This document shows, one piece after another, positions 35,372 to 45,682 of a stretch of 64,000 bases of DNA; position 1 is the stretch's first letter; every line of letters starts with the position of its first letter. The DNA is taken from NCBI GenBank assembly GCA_943789225.1, contig CALSTH010000001.1, forward strand, positions 310,001 to 374,000, written 5' to 3'. This DNA is from MS024-2A sp002292265 (lineage in GTDB: Bacteria; Bacteroidota; Bacteroidia; Flavobacteriales; Flavobacteriaceae). The notes below the pieces were generated by a model. The model did no database searches. It was not told where the DNA came from and saw only the letters and a program-made list of their open reading frames with translations. The position numbers were made by a program, and so were the translations under genes.

Positions 35372-36412
35372 ATGGAAAAAGTAGTAACCTTTGGTGAAAT
35401 CATGTTGCGCTTAGCGCCACCAGAGTTTTTGCGTTTCTCACAGGCCAACAGCTTTGATGTGGTTTATGGAGGAGGGGAATCCAATGTAGCGGTATCTCTT
35501 GCCAACTATGGTGTCCCAGTAGAATTTGTAACTCGTTTACCTAAAAATGATATTGGGCAATGTGCATTGATGGAAATGAGAAAACGCAATGTAGGAACCC
35601 AGCATATTATCCAAGGTGGCGATCGTCTAGGTATTTATTTTCTAGAGACAGGAGCGGTAAGTAGAGGTAGTAAAGTTGTTTACGACCGTGCTCATTCTGC
35701 CATGTCCGAAATCCAACCCGGGATGGTAAACTGGAAAAAGGTATTTCAGGAGGCACAATGGTTTCATTGGACGGGAATCACCCCTGCGATTTCTCAAAGT
35801 GCTGCCGACGCCTGCCTAGAAGCCGTAAAAGTAGCCAGCGAAATGGGAGTGACTATTTCTACAGATTTAAACTACCGTGCAAAACTTTGGAAGTACGGCG
35901 GGGATCGTGAAAAAATCATGACCGAACTGACTTCCTACTGTGATATCATCCTAGGAAATGAAGAAGATGCAGAAATGCATTTTGGAATCGAACCTGAAGG
36001 CTTAGACATTACCACACAAGGGGAACACGTTAAAGCAGCTGCATTTTTATCCGTTTGCCAGCAAATGCAGAAAAAGTTCCCCAAAGCTAAAAAAGTAATT
36101 ACCACCTTGCGGGGTTCGATATCTGCCTCCCACAATATCTGGGCTGGCGTTTTATACGACGGAAAAACCATGTATGAGAGTGCTCAATACCAAATCACCC
36201 ATATCGTGGACCGAGTAGGAGGGGGCGACTCTTTTATGGGTGCCTTGATTTATGGACTTATTCATTATCCAAACGACGACCAAAAAGCATTGGATTACGC
36301 AGTGGCAGCCTCATGCTTAAAGCACACCATTAAAGGAGATGCGAATTTGGTTACAATAGAAGAAATTGAAAAACTAATGGGTGGCGACGCCTCCGGGCGT
36401 GTCGCACGATAA
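35372..36412 (+). CDS. kdgK: 2-keto-3-deoxygluconate kinase
   Basis: 346 residues from ATG 35372; the TTG six bases upstream is in frame but overlaps a TAAATTTG promoter-like motif. PfkB-family features: VTFGEIMLRLAPPEFLRF, GGGESNVAVSLANYG, and the ATP/catalytic motif DRVGGGDSFMGAL with the catalytic Asp. FGEIMLRL and ESNVA are typical of KDG kinases. It phosphorylates KDG to KDPG. The aldolase starts 8 nt downstream. The 158-nt gap before it includes TTAGTTAAACTTAA (35237-35250), only loosely like the operator. Confidence 0.92.
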   Translation: MEKVVTFGEIMLRLAPPEFLRFSQANSFDVVYGGGESNVAVSLANYGVPVEFVTRLPKNDIGQCALMEMRKRNVGTQHIIQGGDRLGIYFLETGAVSRGSKVVYDRAHSAMSEIQPGMVNWKKVFQEAQWFHWTGITPAISQSAADACLEAVKVASEMGVTISTDLNYRAKLWKYGGDREKIMTELTSYCDIILGNEEDAEMHFGIEPEGLDITTQGEHVKAAAFLSVCQQMQKKFPKAKKVITTLRGSISASHNIWAGVLYDGKTMYESAQYQITHIVDRVGGGDSFMGALIYGLIHYPNDDQKALDYAVAASCLKHTIKGDANLVTIEEIEKLMGGDASGRVAR

Positions 36413-36420
36413 CAAAGCGT

Positions 36421-37089
36421 ATGGCACAATTTTCTAGAATAGAAGTAGTACAGCAAATGAAGGAATCGGGAATTGTTCCCTTATTTTACCATTCCGACAG
36501 TGAAGTAGCAAAGGCCGTTTTAAAAGCCTGCTATGATGGGGGAGCACGGTTAATGGAGTTTACCAATCGCGGTGATTTTGCAATTGAAATTTTCACAAAC
36601 TTGATCAAGTATGCCCTTGCTGAACTTCCCGGGATGATACTCGGAGTAGGATCGGTAACGGATGCCGCAGCAGCTTCACAATACATGCTGGCAGGAGCAA
36701 ACTTTGTCGTAACTCCTGTTTTTAGAGAAGACATTGCCCTCGTATGTAATCGACGTAAGGTACTTTGGTCCCCAGGCTGTGGGTCGCTGACTGAAATTGC
36801 AAATGCCGAAGAATGGGGCTGTGAGCTGGTAAAACTATTTCCTGGAAGTACCTATGGCCCTGGTTTTGTCAAGGCAATTAAAGGGCCTCAACCTTGGACT
36901 TCTATTATGCCTACGGGAGGCGTTTCTACAGAAGAGGAGAACCTGAGAGGGTGGTTTGATGCTGGAGTGACCTGTGTAGGAATGGGATCCAAATTAATTT
37001 CAAAAGAGATTTTAGCAAATAAGGACTATCACGCGTTAGAAAAAGAAGTTCGTTCTGTTTTGGAGCTGATCAGAAGGATCCGAAAATAA
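36421..37089 (+). CDS. kdgA: KDPG aldolase
   Basis: 222 residues, the normal length. FTNRGDFA stands in place of the common E-T-R substrate-binding segment, LGVGSVTDAAAA is the GAGT-type loop, TPVFREDIA follows, and the Schiff-base lysine is in VKLFPGSTYGPGFVKAIKGP; IMPTGGVS binds the phosphate. It splits 2-keto-3-deoxy-6-phosphogluconate into pyruvate and glyceraldehyde-3-phosphate, completing alginate breakdown and serving the Entner-Doudoroff route. It is the last gene of the locus; its stop is 8 nt from the convergent TonB-receptor-like gene. Confidence 0.93.
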   Translation: MAQFSRIEVVQQMKESGIVPLFYHSDSEVAKAVLKACYDGGARLMEFTNRGDFAIEIFTNLIKYALAELPGMILGVGSVTDAAAASQYMLAGANFVVTPVFREDIALVCNRRKVLWSPGCGSLTEIANAEEWGCELVKLFPGSTYGPGFVKAIKGPQPWTSIMPTGGVSTEEENLRGWFDAGVTCVGMGSKLISKEILANKDYHALEKEVRSVLELIRRIRK

Positions 37090-37097
37090 GTCCTTTT

Positions 37098-39806
37098 CTA
37101 AAGACTATAAACCACTCGTGCCGTAATAAATCGCGGTTGAATAAAAGTAGTGGCATTAAATACCGATACCGTATTGGCACTGTTACGAACCTGAGAACTG
37201 ATGTTCAATAAGTTGGTTGCCTTTGCTTCGTACTCCCACTTGGAATCTTTGTCTTTCCGGTAGGAAAGAGATGCGTTCCAGATTTGAAAAGACTGACTGT
37301 TTGATCCCACTTGTTCTTGGATTGTATAAATGTAATTGGATTTTAGTGTAAATTTTTCAACAATATAGGCGTCAAAGCTAAGGGAAGGAGCATGCGTGAT
37401 GAATTTAGTTTGGCGTTCCCCCTGGAGATTGTTGGTTATGCTGTAGCGGTAACTGAGGTTGAAATTGGGAGCAACTAAAAAATTGGTTCGAATACTCGGG
37501 GTGTAGGTTTGGGTAAATCCTTCGTTTACAGAGCGTAACTGTTGGATAAACTGATTTATTTTGCTGTAATTGAAACTCGAATTTAAACTCGCTCTCACCT
37601 TTCCAAAGGTTCTTTGAATCCGCCCAAAAACATTCATGTTTTCATCGGCAAAACTAGAATTGAAATAGGTACTGGTACGGACAACGCTTTCAAAGTCAGT
37701 CAGACTTCGAATTTGGTCACTGTTTTTGGTGTAGGCAGCCCTAGCAAAGACATTAGTATAATTAAATAAATTAAAACTGCTGTAGAGTAAACTCAGATTA
37801 TGCGACAAGGCATTTTGTAATTCTGGAGCTCCGTATTGCAAGCTGTTGTAGCTGTTAAAAACCAGTCCCCGAGCCAAACGCGTCACATCGGTAAACTGAT
37901 TTCGCATAGTATAGTTTAAAGTCAAAGACTCTCCTTTTTTTAATTGAATTCGCGTTTCAAAATCAGGGAGTATTCGTAGGAAATTGTTTTCTACAGTATT
38001 TCCTAACTGGATGTTTTTATTACCATAGGCATGAGCCGAAAAGCCAGGAGTAAAGGTGAATTTCCCTGTTCGAAAGCGATAGTGAACACCTAAATAGGCA
38101 TCTCTAAAATTGTATTCTACATCATTGGTTATCAAGCCTGAATTGAATACAGATTTAGGTTGGAATTCAGCATTGTTTTCTAAAAATTGAAAAATCGAAG
38201 AATTGAATTGCTGTTGACTTAAAATCGTTCCAAAGGTGAAGTTAATATTGCTTTTTGTACCGATCAAATAGTAATAGTCTAGCTTCGCATCCAGTTGATT
38301 GGACTTAATTTTACGATTTTGAACAATATCGTAGTTGTCTGAGGTTTGGTCTAGTCCTACTGCAAAGGCGGTGGGGTCAAAAGGATCTATACCCATGGGA
38401 TTGTTTTCCAATACGGCGTTGTAAAAAGGATCTTCATTTTTGGTTACGCTTTGTGCTTCAAAAGCAAAAATATTTTTTTCGTTAAGGGTATAGTAGTAAC
38501 TCAGGTTTTGATTGATGTTGTAAGGAGTTACTTTCTCGTTTTGTAACGTTAGTCCGAGAACTGAAGAGGTGTTGTTTTTAATCTGGGCATCGTTCGAAAC
38601 TCGTGCTAATACATCATAATCGATTTGGTTGTTAAAATTGGGTTTATAAGAAGCACTCAGTTTGAGCAAACCTTGATTGGAAGTTTCCGTATTGGTTTGT
38701 TCAGTGTCTTCGTCGGGTATTCTCAAACTTGCGTTGGTATAACGTATGGAGCTGATTTCTTTTGAATTGATTTGACTGCTATTAAAGATTAAAAACCCGC
38801 TCAAGTCGAGTTTTTTTTGTGGGGAGTAACTGAAATTTGTAGAGATGAGTTGATTTTCAATCCGGAGCGCATTGCGTTGGTTGGTCAAAAAATCCAAACT
38901 GTTGTCCCCCAGATCGATACTGGTTCCACTTCTGCGACTGGGAGCATTAAATCCACCCCCAAACCCTCTGATGTCTCGTCTTGTTAAGGCTACCTCCCCG
39001 ATGTTGTTCAGGTCGCTGATAATATTGATACTGTATTTGGGGTTGTAGTAAAAAAGTTTGGGCTGTAAGAGGTAAAGGCCTTCTTCTGGAGCATCTCCAA
39101 GACCTCCTGTCACATTTCCAAACCAGAAACTTTCTTTTCCTTCTTTAAGTTTAATGTTAATCGCAAAGTTGTCTTGATTGTTCCGCACCCCACTCAATTG
39201 CCCCACCTCTGCGTAGTTTCTTAGGACTTGAATTTTATCTACCGCACTAGAGGGGATGTTCTTGGTTCCTACTTTGGTATCTCCGTCAAAAAAGTCTTTT
39301 CCGTTCACCATCAATTTGTTTACCACTTTACCTTCTACCTCGATTTGCCCATTTTCATTAATTTCTACACCGGGTAATTTGTCAATGATATCTTCTAACT
39401 TCCGTTCAGATCCATTCTTAAAAGAATCAGCGTTGTAAATTAAAGTATCTCCTCGTACTACAACAGGCATGGTAATAACAACTTCGTCCAATACGACATT
39501 GGCTCGGAGTATATAGTCTTTGACGATATTTGATTTTTGGGTTTCCAGGGTGTCGTTAATAGTGATTAATCCTAGGGAACTCACTTGGATTTTATAGCTA
39601 GTATTTTTTTTGAGGTTCAAGGTGTATTTTCCCGCTTGATCAGAAAGTGCATAGTTTTCAAGACCATTTGTTAGTTTATTGATGGCCACAATACTTGCTG
39701 ATTCTAAAGTTGCGTTTAGGCTATCTACAATAACACCTTCCATTTTGATTTGGCCAAAGGAAAAGGTACAGAATAGTGCCAGCAACAGCGAAAGAAGATG
39801 TTTCAT
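37098..39806 (-). CDS. TonB-receptor-like outer-membrane beta-barrel protein
   Basis: 902 residues. Signal peptide ending FSFG; carboxypeptidase-like regulatory domain (MEGVIVDSLNATLESASIVA to about 95), a plug-like region (VVLDEVVITMPVV, LEDIIDKLPGVEINENGQIEVEGKVVNKLMVNGKDFF, VDKIQVLRNYAE) and a long beta-barrel ending in RFITARVVYSL. It differs from SusC: there is no long SusC-type plug signature and no SusD partner. Instead it is followed downstream... in transcription order it is preceded by a GLPGLI-family gene 31 nt upstream, a recurrent flavobacterial pair. The cargo is unknown; a peptide, metal or protein secretion role is possible. Confidence 0.85.
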   Translation of the reverse strand: MKHLLSLLLALFCTFSFGQIKMEGVIVDSLNATLESASIVAINKLTNGLENYALSDQAGKYTLNLKKNTSYKIQVSSLGLITINDTLETQKSNIVKDYILRANVVLDEVVITMPVVVRGDTLIYNADSFKNGSERKLEDIIDKLPGVEINENGQIEVEGKVVNKLMVNGKDFFDGDTKVGTKNIPSSAVDKIQVLRNYAEVGQLSGVRNNQDNFAINIKLKEGKESFWFGNVTGGLGDAPEEGLYLLQPKLFYYNPKYSINIISDLNNIGEVALTRRDIRGFGGGFNAPSRRSGTSIDLGDNSLDFLTNQRNALRIENQLISTNFSYSPQKKLDLSGFLIFNSSQINSKEISSIRYTNASLRIPDEDTEQTNTETSNQGLLKLSASYKPNFNNQIDYDVLARVSNDAQIKNNTSSVLGLTLQNEKVTPYNINQNLSYYYTLNEKNIFAFEAQSVTKNEDPFYNAVLENNPMGIDPFDPTAFAVGLDQTSDNYDIVQNRKIKSNQLDAKLDYYYLIGTKSNINFTFGTILSQQQFNSSIFQFLENNAEFQPKSVFNSGLITNDVEYNFRDAYLGVHYRFRTGKFTFTPGFSAHAYGNKNIQLGNTVENNFLRILPDFETRIQLKKGESLTLNYTMRNQFTDVTRLARGLVFNSYNSLQYGAPELQNALSHNLSLLYSSFNLFNYTNVFARAAYTKNSDQIRSLTDFESVVRTSTYFNSSFADENMNVFGRIQRTFGKVRASLNSSFNYSKINQFIQQLRSVNEGFTQTYTPSIRTNFLVAPNFNLSYRYSITNNLQGERQTKFITHAPSLSFDAYIVEKFTLKSNYIYTIQEQVGSNSQSFQIWNASLSYRKDKDSKWEYEAKATNLLNISSQVRNSANTVSVFNATTFIQPRFITARVVYSL

Positions 39807-39837
39807 AAAGTTAAACTAAAAAAATACGAAAAGGAGA

Positions 39838-40650
39838 TCACCCTCTCCTTCTACCTCTGTTGTTTCTCATCTCCAGCATTTTGCTTTTGATAGTCTGGTT
39901 GTAATCCAGTTTGTTGATTTCTTTTCCTTTTTCAAGCATTTTAATTTCAACAACTTCAGAGGGGTTTAGGGTTAGTTGCGAACATAACATGGTAGTATTT
40001 CCCGCGCTCACTTCTAGGATCAGACCGGGGAGACCCCAATACTCTGCAGGACCTTGTTGGATTGGAATTTGTAGTGTGTACCACGCTTCGATAGCTGTCA
40101 GTTGAATTTCTTGGTTTTCGTCTTGATTTAAATCACCCCAAGAAAAGTTAAACCAGGTGAGTTCTTGGGTGGGTACAACCGCAGTAGCTTTAAAACATAA
40201 ATAGTTTCCAATTTGCTTAGATTCTGACTCCATTTTCCATTCTATGGGTTGCAATTGATCTTTGATCAAAAATTTTTTACCGTAGAATTCCTGCTCTTGA
40301 ACCAATCTGTTTTCATTTACATTTTTATACTGTTTTCCACGGGTAAAGTTACTCCCCCAAGAATCTGTAGCACCAGAAATAGCCTGTACTTTTTCTTCTT
40401 CATAAAAAAGCGATTCCGATTTGTTAAACGTCAAGACATAGGTTTTTTCAAGTCTGTTTTTCAATCTCTCCTGAATCTGTTTTTTTTGTGCCTCACTCAT
40501 TCGGGCTCCCCAGGCGCCTAATTCCATTTTTGATTTGGAAAAGTAATAGGCTTTCCCTTGAAATTCTTGCTGGATTTTGGTGTCCTTGTCTGTCCCTACA
40601 AATGAAAAAAGTAGAAACGTTAAGAAGGAATGGAATAGTTGAAAAAACAT
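39838..40650 (-). CDS. GLPGLI family protein
   Basis: 270 residues. The family motif is present as EYWGLPGLILEV near residue 208. The N-terminus has a hydrophobic stretch (LFHSFLTFLLFSFVG) that fits a signal peptide. The middle alternates beta strands with an ordered pattern (YFSKSKMELGAWG, KKFLIKDQLQPIEWKM), and the end is strongly basic (NNRGRRRG). Function of the family is unknown, but it is repeatedly found in one operon with TonB-receptor-like barrels, as here. It is the first gene of that minus-strand pair. Confidence 0.88.
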   Translation of the reverse strand: MFFQLFHSFLTFLLFSFVGTDKDTKIQQEFQGKAYYFSKSKMELGAWGARMSEAQKKQIQERLKNRLEKTYVLTFNKSESLFYEEEKVQAISGATDSWGSNFTRGKQYKNVNENRLVQEQEFYGKKFLIKDQLQPIEWKMESESKQIGNYLCFKATAVVPTQELTWFNFSWGDLNQDENQEIQLTAIEAWYTLQIPIQQGPAEYWGLPGLILEVSAGNTTMLCSQLTLNPSEVVEIKMLEKGKEINKLDYNQTIKSKMLEMRNNRGRRRG

Positions 40651-41014
40651 AGTTGTTGTTTTGTTTTATAAAATTAGTAAATAATTAAGCAATTATTCTT
40701 TTGTTTTTAAAAAAAGTGCAGCACGTAAACTGGAATTCTTCTTAATAATATAGTTTGCTAAAATATAACTTCATCAGAAGGTAATTTGGGCAAACCATAG
40801 GCTCCAAACTCAATGATGGATTTAGTTTAGGGCTTAATTCTATTTCCTGGGATAAATTTCGTTTCGAGTGAAAAACAAAGACTTGCTCTAAAGAAGGGAA
40901 ATTCGATAAAAGCTGAAGAAATATTTCGTAAGACATAAATTTCCATCTTTACAATTGGATTTTAAAAAATTGCACTAATTTTATATTTTTAATTATTAAC
41001 TATAAATATAAAAC
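40651..41014. other. Intergenic region, divergent promoters; one doubtful 64-codon frame
   Basis: This 364-nt stretch separates the minus-strand GLPGLI operon from the plus-strand susC gene. It is AT-rich at both ends, as expected for two promoters. A minus-strand frame at 40742-40936 encodes 64 residues (MSYEIFLQLL...FSKLYY); it has no visible family, and may be a remnant of a gene or chance. No terminator, tRNA or repeat is visible. Confidence 0.4.
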
Positions 41015-44000
41015 ATGAAGAATTTCAATTATTCATTTTTAGTGTGGATATTGAGTATTTCAATCGCATTTGCTCAACAGATGGTTTCTGGAGTTGTTTC
41101 GGACGATCAGGGTTTTCCTCTACCAGGAGCCACCATACTCGAAGTCGGAACTTCAAATGGAACCACAACCGATTTTGATGGTAACTTTACCATTCAAGTA
41201 GCTGAAGGTGCTTCCATATCGATCAGTTATGTAGGTTATGAAACACTAGTACAGGATGCAAATTTCGACTATTCTAATGTCGTTCTTATTGCATCAAACG
41301 CTCTTGAAGAAGTAGTTGTTACATCTTTCGGTGTAACAAGAGAAAAGAAATCCCTAGGTTATTCTCAGCAATCTGTGGGAGGAGATCAGTTGGTGAAAGC
41401 TCGTGAAACTGACGTTGCGAACGCATTAGCAGGTAAAATTGCAGGGGTTCAAATTGTAGGAAACAACAGTTCTACCTTTGGACCGGGACAAATTAGACTT
41501 CGTGGAAGTGATGATGTGCTTTATGTAGTAGATGGAGTACGAATTTACTCTCCAAACGATATTAACACAGATAACGTTGCCGATATTTCTGTACTAAAAG
41601 GAGCTTCTGCAACAGCCTTGTATGGTCCAGAAGGGCGAAATGGGGTTATTATCATCACATCGAAAAAGGCAGAAAAAGGAAAAGCTGTTATCGAGCTTGA
41701 CCAATCTGTAGCTGTAAACCAGCTTGCACGACTTCCTGATTTTCAAAATGAATACGGTGGAGGATACAGTCAAAGTTTTAATGTATTCAACTACGATCCT
41801 GCTACCGATCCTGCAAGTTGGGCTTCATTTGATGGAGATTTGTATCCAGATTTCTATGCGGACGAGAGTTGGGGACCCAGACTAGATGGTACCTTAGTGC
41901 GCCATTGGGACAGTTGGGCTCCCGATACCCCAGAGTTCGGTGTTAAAAGACCTTGGACACAAACACCAAACGATGTTGATGAGTTTTATGAAGATGCACT
42001 TACATCGAATACAACGCTTTCTTTCTCGAAGGCAGCCGAAGATTATAACATTCGTTCTACGATATCTTACATTGATCAAAACGGAATTATTCCAAATTCT
42101 AAGAATAATGTGATTCGATTCAATTTAAATCTATCTTATAACATTACTGAAAAGTTGACTTTTATCACAAACTTGAATGTTGAAGATCGTGAAATGCTAA
42201 ACAACCCAGACCAAAATTACGGTAACTTGGGTTCAAACTTCAATCAGTGGTGGCAAAGACAATTAGATTTTGATCGCCTCAAGGAATATGAAAGAGGAGG
42301 AAATGTAGTTTCTTGGAACATTAGAGGACCTAGAGACCTAAGACCTTTGTATTGGGATATGCCTTATTTTCACTCGTATGAGAACTTTAAAAACTTCAAC
42401 AAGAACAGTAACTTTGGGAAAGTTGAAGCAAACTACAAATTCAGTGATAAATTTAGCGCTAAAGCACAAGTTCGAAAGACTTTCCATTCCTACATACAGG
42501 ACGATCGCGGAACTACAAAAAGTTTACTTGATCCCGCGTTTTTTGCTGAATATCAACTCAGAAATGAGCGTACAGACCTTTACGGGATGTTGACGTACAA
42601 AGACAGCTTTTTGAATGAGGATCTAACACTCAATGCTAGTCTAGGTGCTGAAAAGATTGAGGAAAGCTACAGAGTACTATCTTCGAGTACAGTAGGAGAT
42701 CTAACCATTCCTGATTTTTATAATCTCTCTGGTTCTAAAGATCCTGTTTCTTCAACAAACACCCTCATTCAGCAGAAAAGAGATGGAGTTTTTCTTACAG
42801 CTTCTGCAGGATATAAAGGCTTTCTTTACTTAGACGGATCCTATCGTTTAGACTGGAACTCTACCGCGAATCCAGAAACCAATAGAATACAGACTTTGGG
42901 TAGTTCATTGAGTTTCTTGGCACACGAATTATTACCTGCCAATCAAACACTTACCTTCTTTAAGATTAGAGCGGGTTATGCCGAAGCTCCTACATTTCCA
43001 GACCCTTACAAAATTTCTGCTGTATACGGTGTAGGAACCCTTTATCAAGGAAATGGAAGACTATCTGTTGCTTCTCAGCAAGAAAATCCAAATTTAACAG
43101 GAGGGGTTCGTGGAGAATTTGAAATTGGAACTGAACTTCGATTTTTTGAAAGTAAGATTGGTTTAGACATTTCTTATTTCGACAGAAACGATACTGATAT
43201 TCCTATTCTTGTTCCTCTTGACGGATCTACGGGATATTCTTCGATTATTGTCAACAGTGGAAAGCAAACCTCTAGTGGTCTTGAAATTGGATTGTCGGGA
43301 GATGTGATTTCTGGAAAAGATTTCAAGTGGGATCTAAGTGTCAATTTTGCTACTCTTAACAGATTTGTTGATGCTCTTTACGAAGGTATTGATTCTAGAA
43401 ACCTGAGTACATATACTTCAAACATGTTGTTGCAAGAACGTGTAGGGGAAGAATGGGGTGCTCTTTACGGTAGAGGATTTACTTATGATGACAATGGGAA
43501 TATGTTGTTTAGAGCTTCTAGTGGTGGGAATTATTACTACTCAAGAACGCCTAACAAATACTTAGGAAACTTACTTCCTGATTTCACAGGTGGTGTTACT
43601 TCAAATATGTCGTACAAGAACTTCGACCTGTCCTTAGGGTTTGATTTCCAAAAAGGTGGAAAGTATTATTCCAGAACCGAACGTTATTTAGATCACTCTG
43701 GTCTATCTGATTACACTGCAGGGCTAAACGACAAAGGAAATCCACTTAGAGATCCCGTTTCTGCTGGAGGGGGTGTTCACATCCAAGGAGTCCTTGAAAC
43801 AGGCTTAGATGCAGACGGAAATCCGATCTCTGATGGGACAGTTGTAGATACCTATGTTGACCCTCAAAACCTCTATGGTCTTGGGAATCTTGGAAATATT
43901 TATGAAAACAACCTTCACGATGCCTCTTATATCAAATTAAGAACGGTTCGATTGAGTTATCGATTTGACAAAGAATTTGTAAACTCTTTCAACATTGATG

Positions 44001-44164
44001 GTGCTTCAATTAGTTTCTTTGCGAACAACTTGTGGCTTATTGATGCCGACCTTAAGTGGATTGACCCTTCAGAATTAGAAAAAAGAAGTGGAATCAACTG
44101 GGCAGAGAATGGAACCTTGCCTAGAACTAGGACAATGGGTCTTAACTTAAAACTTACATTCTAA
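41015..44164 (+). CDS. SusC-like TonB-dependent transporter, cargo unknown
   Basis: 1049 residues. Signal peptide ending ISIAFAQ; regulatory domain MVSGVVSDDQGFPLPGATILE, TonB-box region LEEVVVTSFGVTREKKSLGY, plug with VLYVVDGVRIYSPNDINTDNV and VLKGASATALYGPEGRNGVIIITSKK, then the barrel ending LGLNLKLTF. A SusD-like lipoprotein gene follows 10 nt downstream. No polysaccharide lyase or glycosidase lies beside the pair, so the substrate cannot be inferred and may not be a sugar. The beginning of the plug (FGVTREKKSLGYS) places it in a subgroup distinct from the alginate SusC at 27549. Confidence 0.9.
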   Translation: MKNFNYSFLVWILSISIAFAQQMVSGVVSDDQGFPLPGATILEVGTSNGTTTDFDGNFTIQVAEGASISISYVGYETLVQDANFDYSNVVLIASNALEEVVVTSFGVTREKKSLGYSQQSVGGDQLVKARETDVANALAGKIAGVQIVGNNSSTFGPGQIRLRGSDDVLYVVDGVRIYSPNDINTDNVADISVLKGASATALYGPEGRNGVIIITSKKAEKGKAVIELDQSVAVNQLARLPDFQNEYGGGYSQSFNVFNYDPATDPASWASFDGDLYPDFYADESWGPRLDGTLVRHWDSWAPDTPEFGVKRPWTQTPNDVDEFYEDALTSNTTLSFSKAAEDYNIRSTISYIDQNGIIPNSKNNVIRFNLNLSYNITEKLTFITNLNVEDREMLNNPDQNYGNLGSNFNQWWQRQLDFDRLKEYERGGNVVSWNIRGPRDLRPLYWDMPYFHSYENFKNFNKNSNFGKVEANYKFSDKFSAKAQVRKTFHSYIQDDRGTTKSLLDPAFFAEYQLRNERTDLYGMLTYKDSFLNEDLTLNASLGAEKIEESYRVLSSSTVGDLTIPDFYNLSGSKDPVSSTNTLIQQKRDGVFLTASAGYKGFLYLDGSYRLDWNSTANPETNRIQTLGSSLSFLAHELLPANQTLTFFKIRAGYAEAPTFPDPYKISAVYGVGTLYQGNGRLSVASQQENPNLTGGVRGEFEIGTELRFFESKIGLDISYFDRNDTDIPILVPLDGSTGYSSIIVNSGKQTSSGLEIGLSGDVISGKDFKWDLSVNFATLNRFVDALYEGIDSRNLSTYTSNMLLQERVGEEWGALYGRGFTYDDNGNMLFRASSGGNYYYSRTPNKYLGNLLPDFTGGVTSNMSYKNFDLSLGFDFQKGGKYYSRTERYLDHSGLSDYTAGLNDKGNPLRDPVSAGGGVHIQGVLETGLDADGNPISDGTVVDTYVDPQNLYGLGNLGNIYENNLHDASYIKLRTVRLSYRFDKEFVNSFNIDGASISFFANNLWLIDADLKWIDPSELEKRSGINWAENGTLPRTRTMGLNLKLTF

Positions 44165-44174
44165 ATTTTAAAAG

Positions 44175-45626
44175 ATGAAAAAAATAATTAATAAACTTTC
44201 ACTATTATTTTGTGCGTTACTTGCATTAAGTGCATGTGAAACGATCGATTATGGAGACACGAATGTCAACCCAGGGGGTCCTACGGCAGCGGTAACGTCT
44301 CAGTTATTGACTTATGCAGAAGCTTTCATGCCAAATATATTGGTAAACGAAACTTCAATTCTCTATATGCAACACATTACTCAGGGCCAATACCCAGGTG
44401 CATCTAGATATGAAACTCTCACGGAGTCATACAACGCCTGGTACACAGGGCCACTTCAGAATTTAAATCGAATTATTGAAATTAATTCAGATCCTGAAAC
44501 TGCTGCAGAAGCGTTGCCTTATGGAGCCACAAACAATCAGATTGCCGTGGCACGATTACTCAGAGCTTATTATCTTCATTGGATGACTGATAAGTGGGGA
44601 GCGTTGCCTTGGTCTGAAGCATTCCAAGGAATTGATGCTCCACAACCTGCCTTCGATTCTCAGCCGAGTATTTACAGTTATTTATTTACAGAAGTAGATG
44701 CTGCGTTAGCTCAGATCAATACGACCGGTGCAGGACCTGTAGGGGATGTTATTTTTAAAGGTAGCATGAGTAAATGGGCTTCTTTTGGAAACTCACTAAA
44801 GCTTACTATGGCAATCCGAATTTCACATGTAGATCCCTCTACAGCTCAAGCAAAACTTGAGCAAGCCTATGCCTCTGGTACGCTGCCAACAACCAATGCA
44901 AAAAATCTGATGTTTAACTATGCGGCTGACGAAACTAGTGATAGCCCATGGGAAGATAACTTCCAGACTCGTGAGGACTACATCATGTCTGAAACAATGG
45001 TGGAATCTTTGCGTTCTAATCTAGATCCAAGATTGTTTGAATTTGCTGAAGATGCAAGAGATAGTGTTTACCCAACGCCTCAATTTCCTGGAGGAATTGA
45101 TGCTGGTTTTGTGGGAGCACCCAATGGAAAAGTAAATGGAAACGTTCCGGACTATTCTTTCATTACAAGCGATATTATTTATGATCAAGTTCACCCATCA
45201 CCCATTTACACTGCTGCTCAGGTATGGCTTACTTTAGCTGAGGCTGCTGAGAAAGGCTGGAATGTTGGAGGCGTATCTGCTGCAGATTACTATGAAGGAG
45301 GAATCAAAGCCTCTATGGAGTTCTGGGGGGTAAGTGCTCAAGAAGCGCAAGATTATGCCGATGCACACCCCTATAGCGGTATAGGTGATATCGCTTATGA
45401 AAAATGGGTTGCTTTGTTCCTAAACGGTCCTGAAGCATGGGCAGAATGGAGAAGATTAGATGCACCAGAATTAACTCCTTCTGCATATGCAAGTGATCAA
45501 AGAATACCTGTTAGAGCAGGATATGATCCTTCCATTCAGAACAACAATGCTGACAACTACGCAAAAGTTATCTCTACACAAGGGCCAGATAATCTGCATA
45601 CAAGACTTTGGTGGGATATTAATTAA
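44175..45626 (+). CDS. SusD-like lipoprotein (SusD/RagB subgroup 2)
   Basis: 483 residues with LSAC lipobox (Cys20). It matches the SusD-like_2 type: DTNVNPGGPT after the anchor, RLLRAYYLHWMTDKWGALPWSEAFQG, KGSMSKWASFGNSLKLTMAIRISHVD, and the late block TAAQVWLTLAEAAEKGW...YYEGGIKASMEFWGV and KWVALFLNGPEAWAEWRRLD. It binds the substrate for the SusC barrel encoded just upstream. A strong terminator follows, so this is a two-gene transcription unit. Confidence 0.92.
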   Translation: MKKIINKLSLLFCALLALSACETIDYGDTNVNPGGPTAAVTSQLLTYAEAFMPNILVNETSILYMQHITQGQYPGASRYETLTESYNAWYTGPLQNLNRIIEINSDPETAAEALPYGATNNQIAVARLLRAYYLHWMTDKWGALPWSEAFQGIDAPQPAFDSQPSIYSYLFTEVDAALAQINTTGAGPVGDVIFKGSMSKWASFGNSLKLTMAIRISHVDPSTAQAKLEQAYASGTLPTTNAKNLMFNYAADETSDSPWEDNFQTREDYIMSETMVESLRSNLDPRLFEFAEDARDSVYPTPQFPGGIDAGFVGAPNGKVNGNVPDYSFITSDIIYDQVHPSPIYTAAQVWLTLAEAAEKGWNVGGVSAADYYEGGIKASMEFWGVSAQEAQDYADAHPYSGIGDIAYEKWVALFLNGPEAWAEWRRLDAPELTPSAYASDQRIPVRAGYDPSIQNNNADNYAKVISTQGPDNLHTRLWWDIN

Positions 45627-45647
45627 TCTCTTACTGTCTATTTAATT

Positions 45648-45682
45648 AAAATCGCTTGATGAAAATCAAGCGATTTTTTTTT
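45648..45682 (+). terminator. Intrinsic terminator of the second SusC/SusD operon
   Basis: Thirteen-bp perfect stem AAAATCGCTTGAT/ATCAAGCGATTTT with a GAAA tetraloop, followed by a run of T. It begins 21 nt after the SusD stop codon. Confidence 0.9.
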
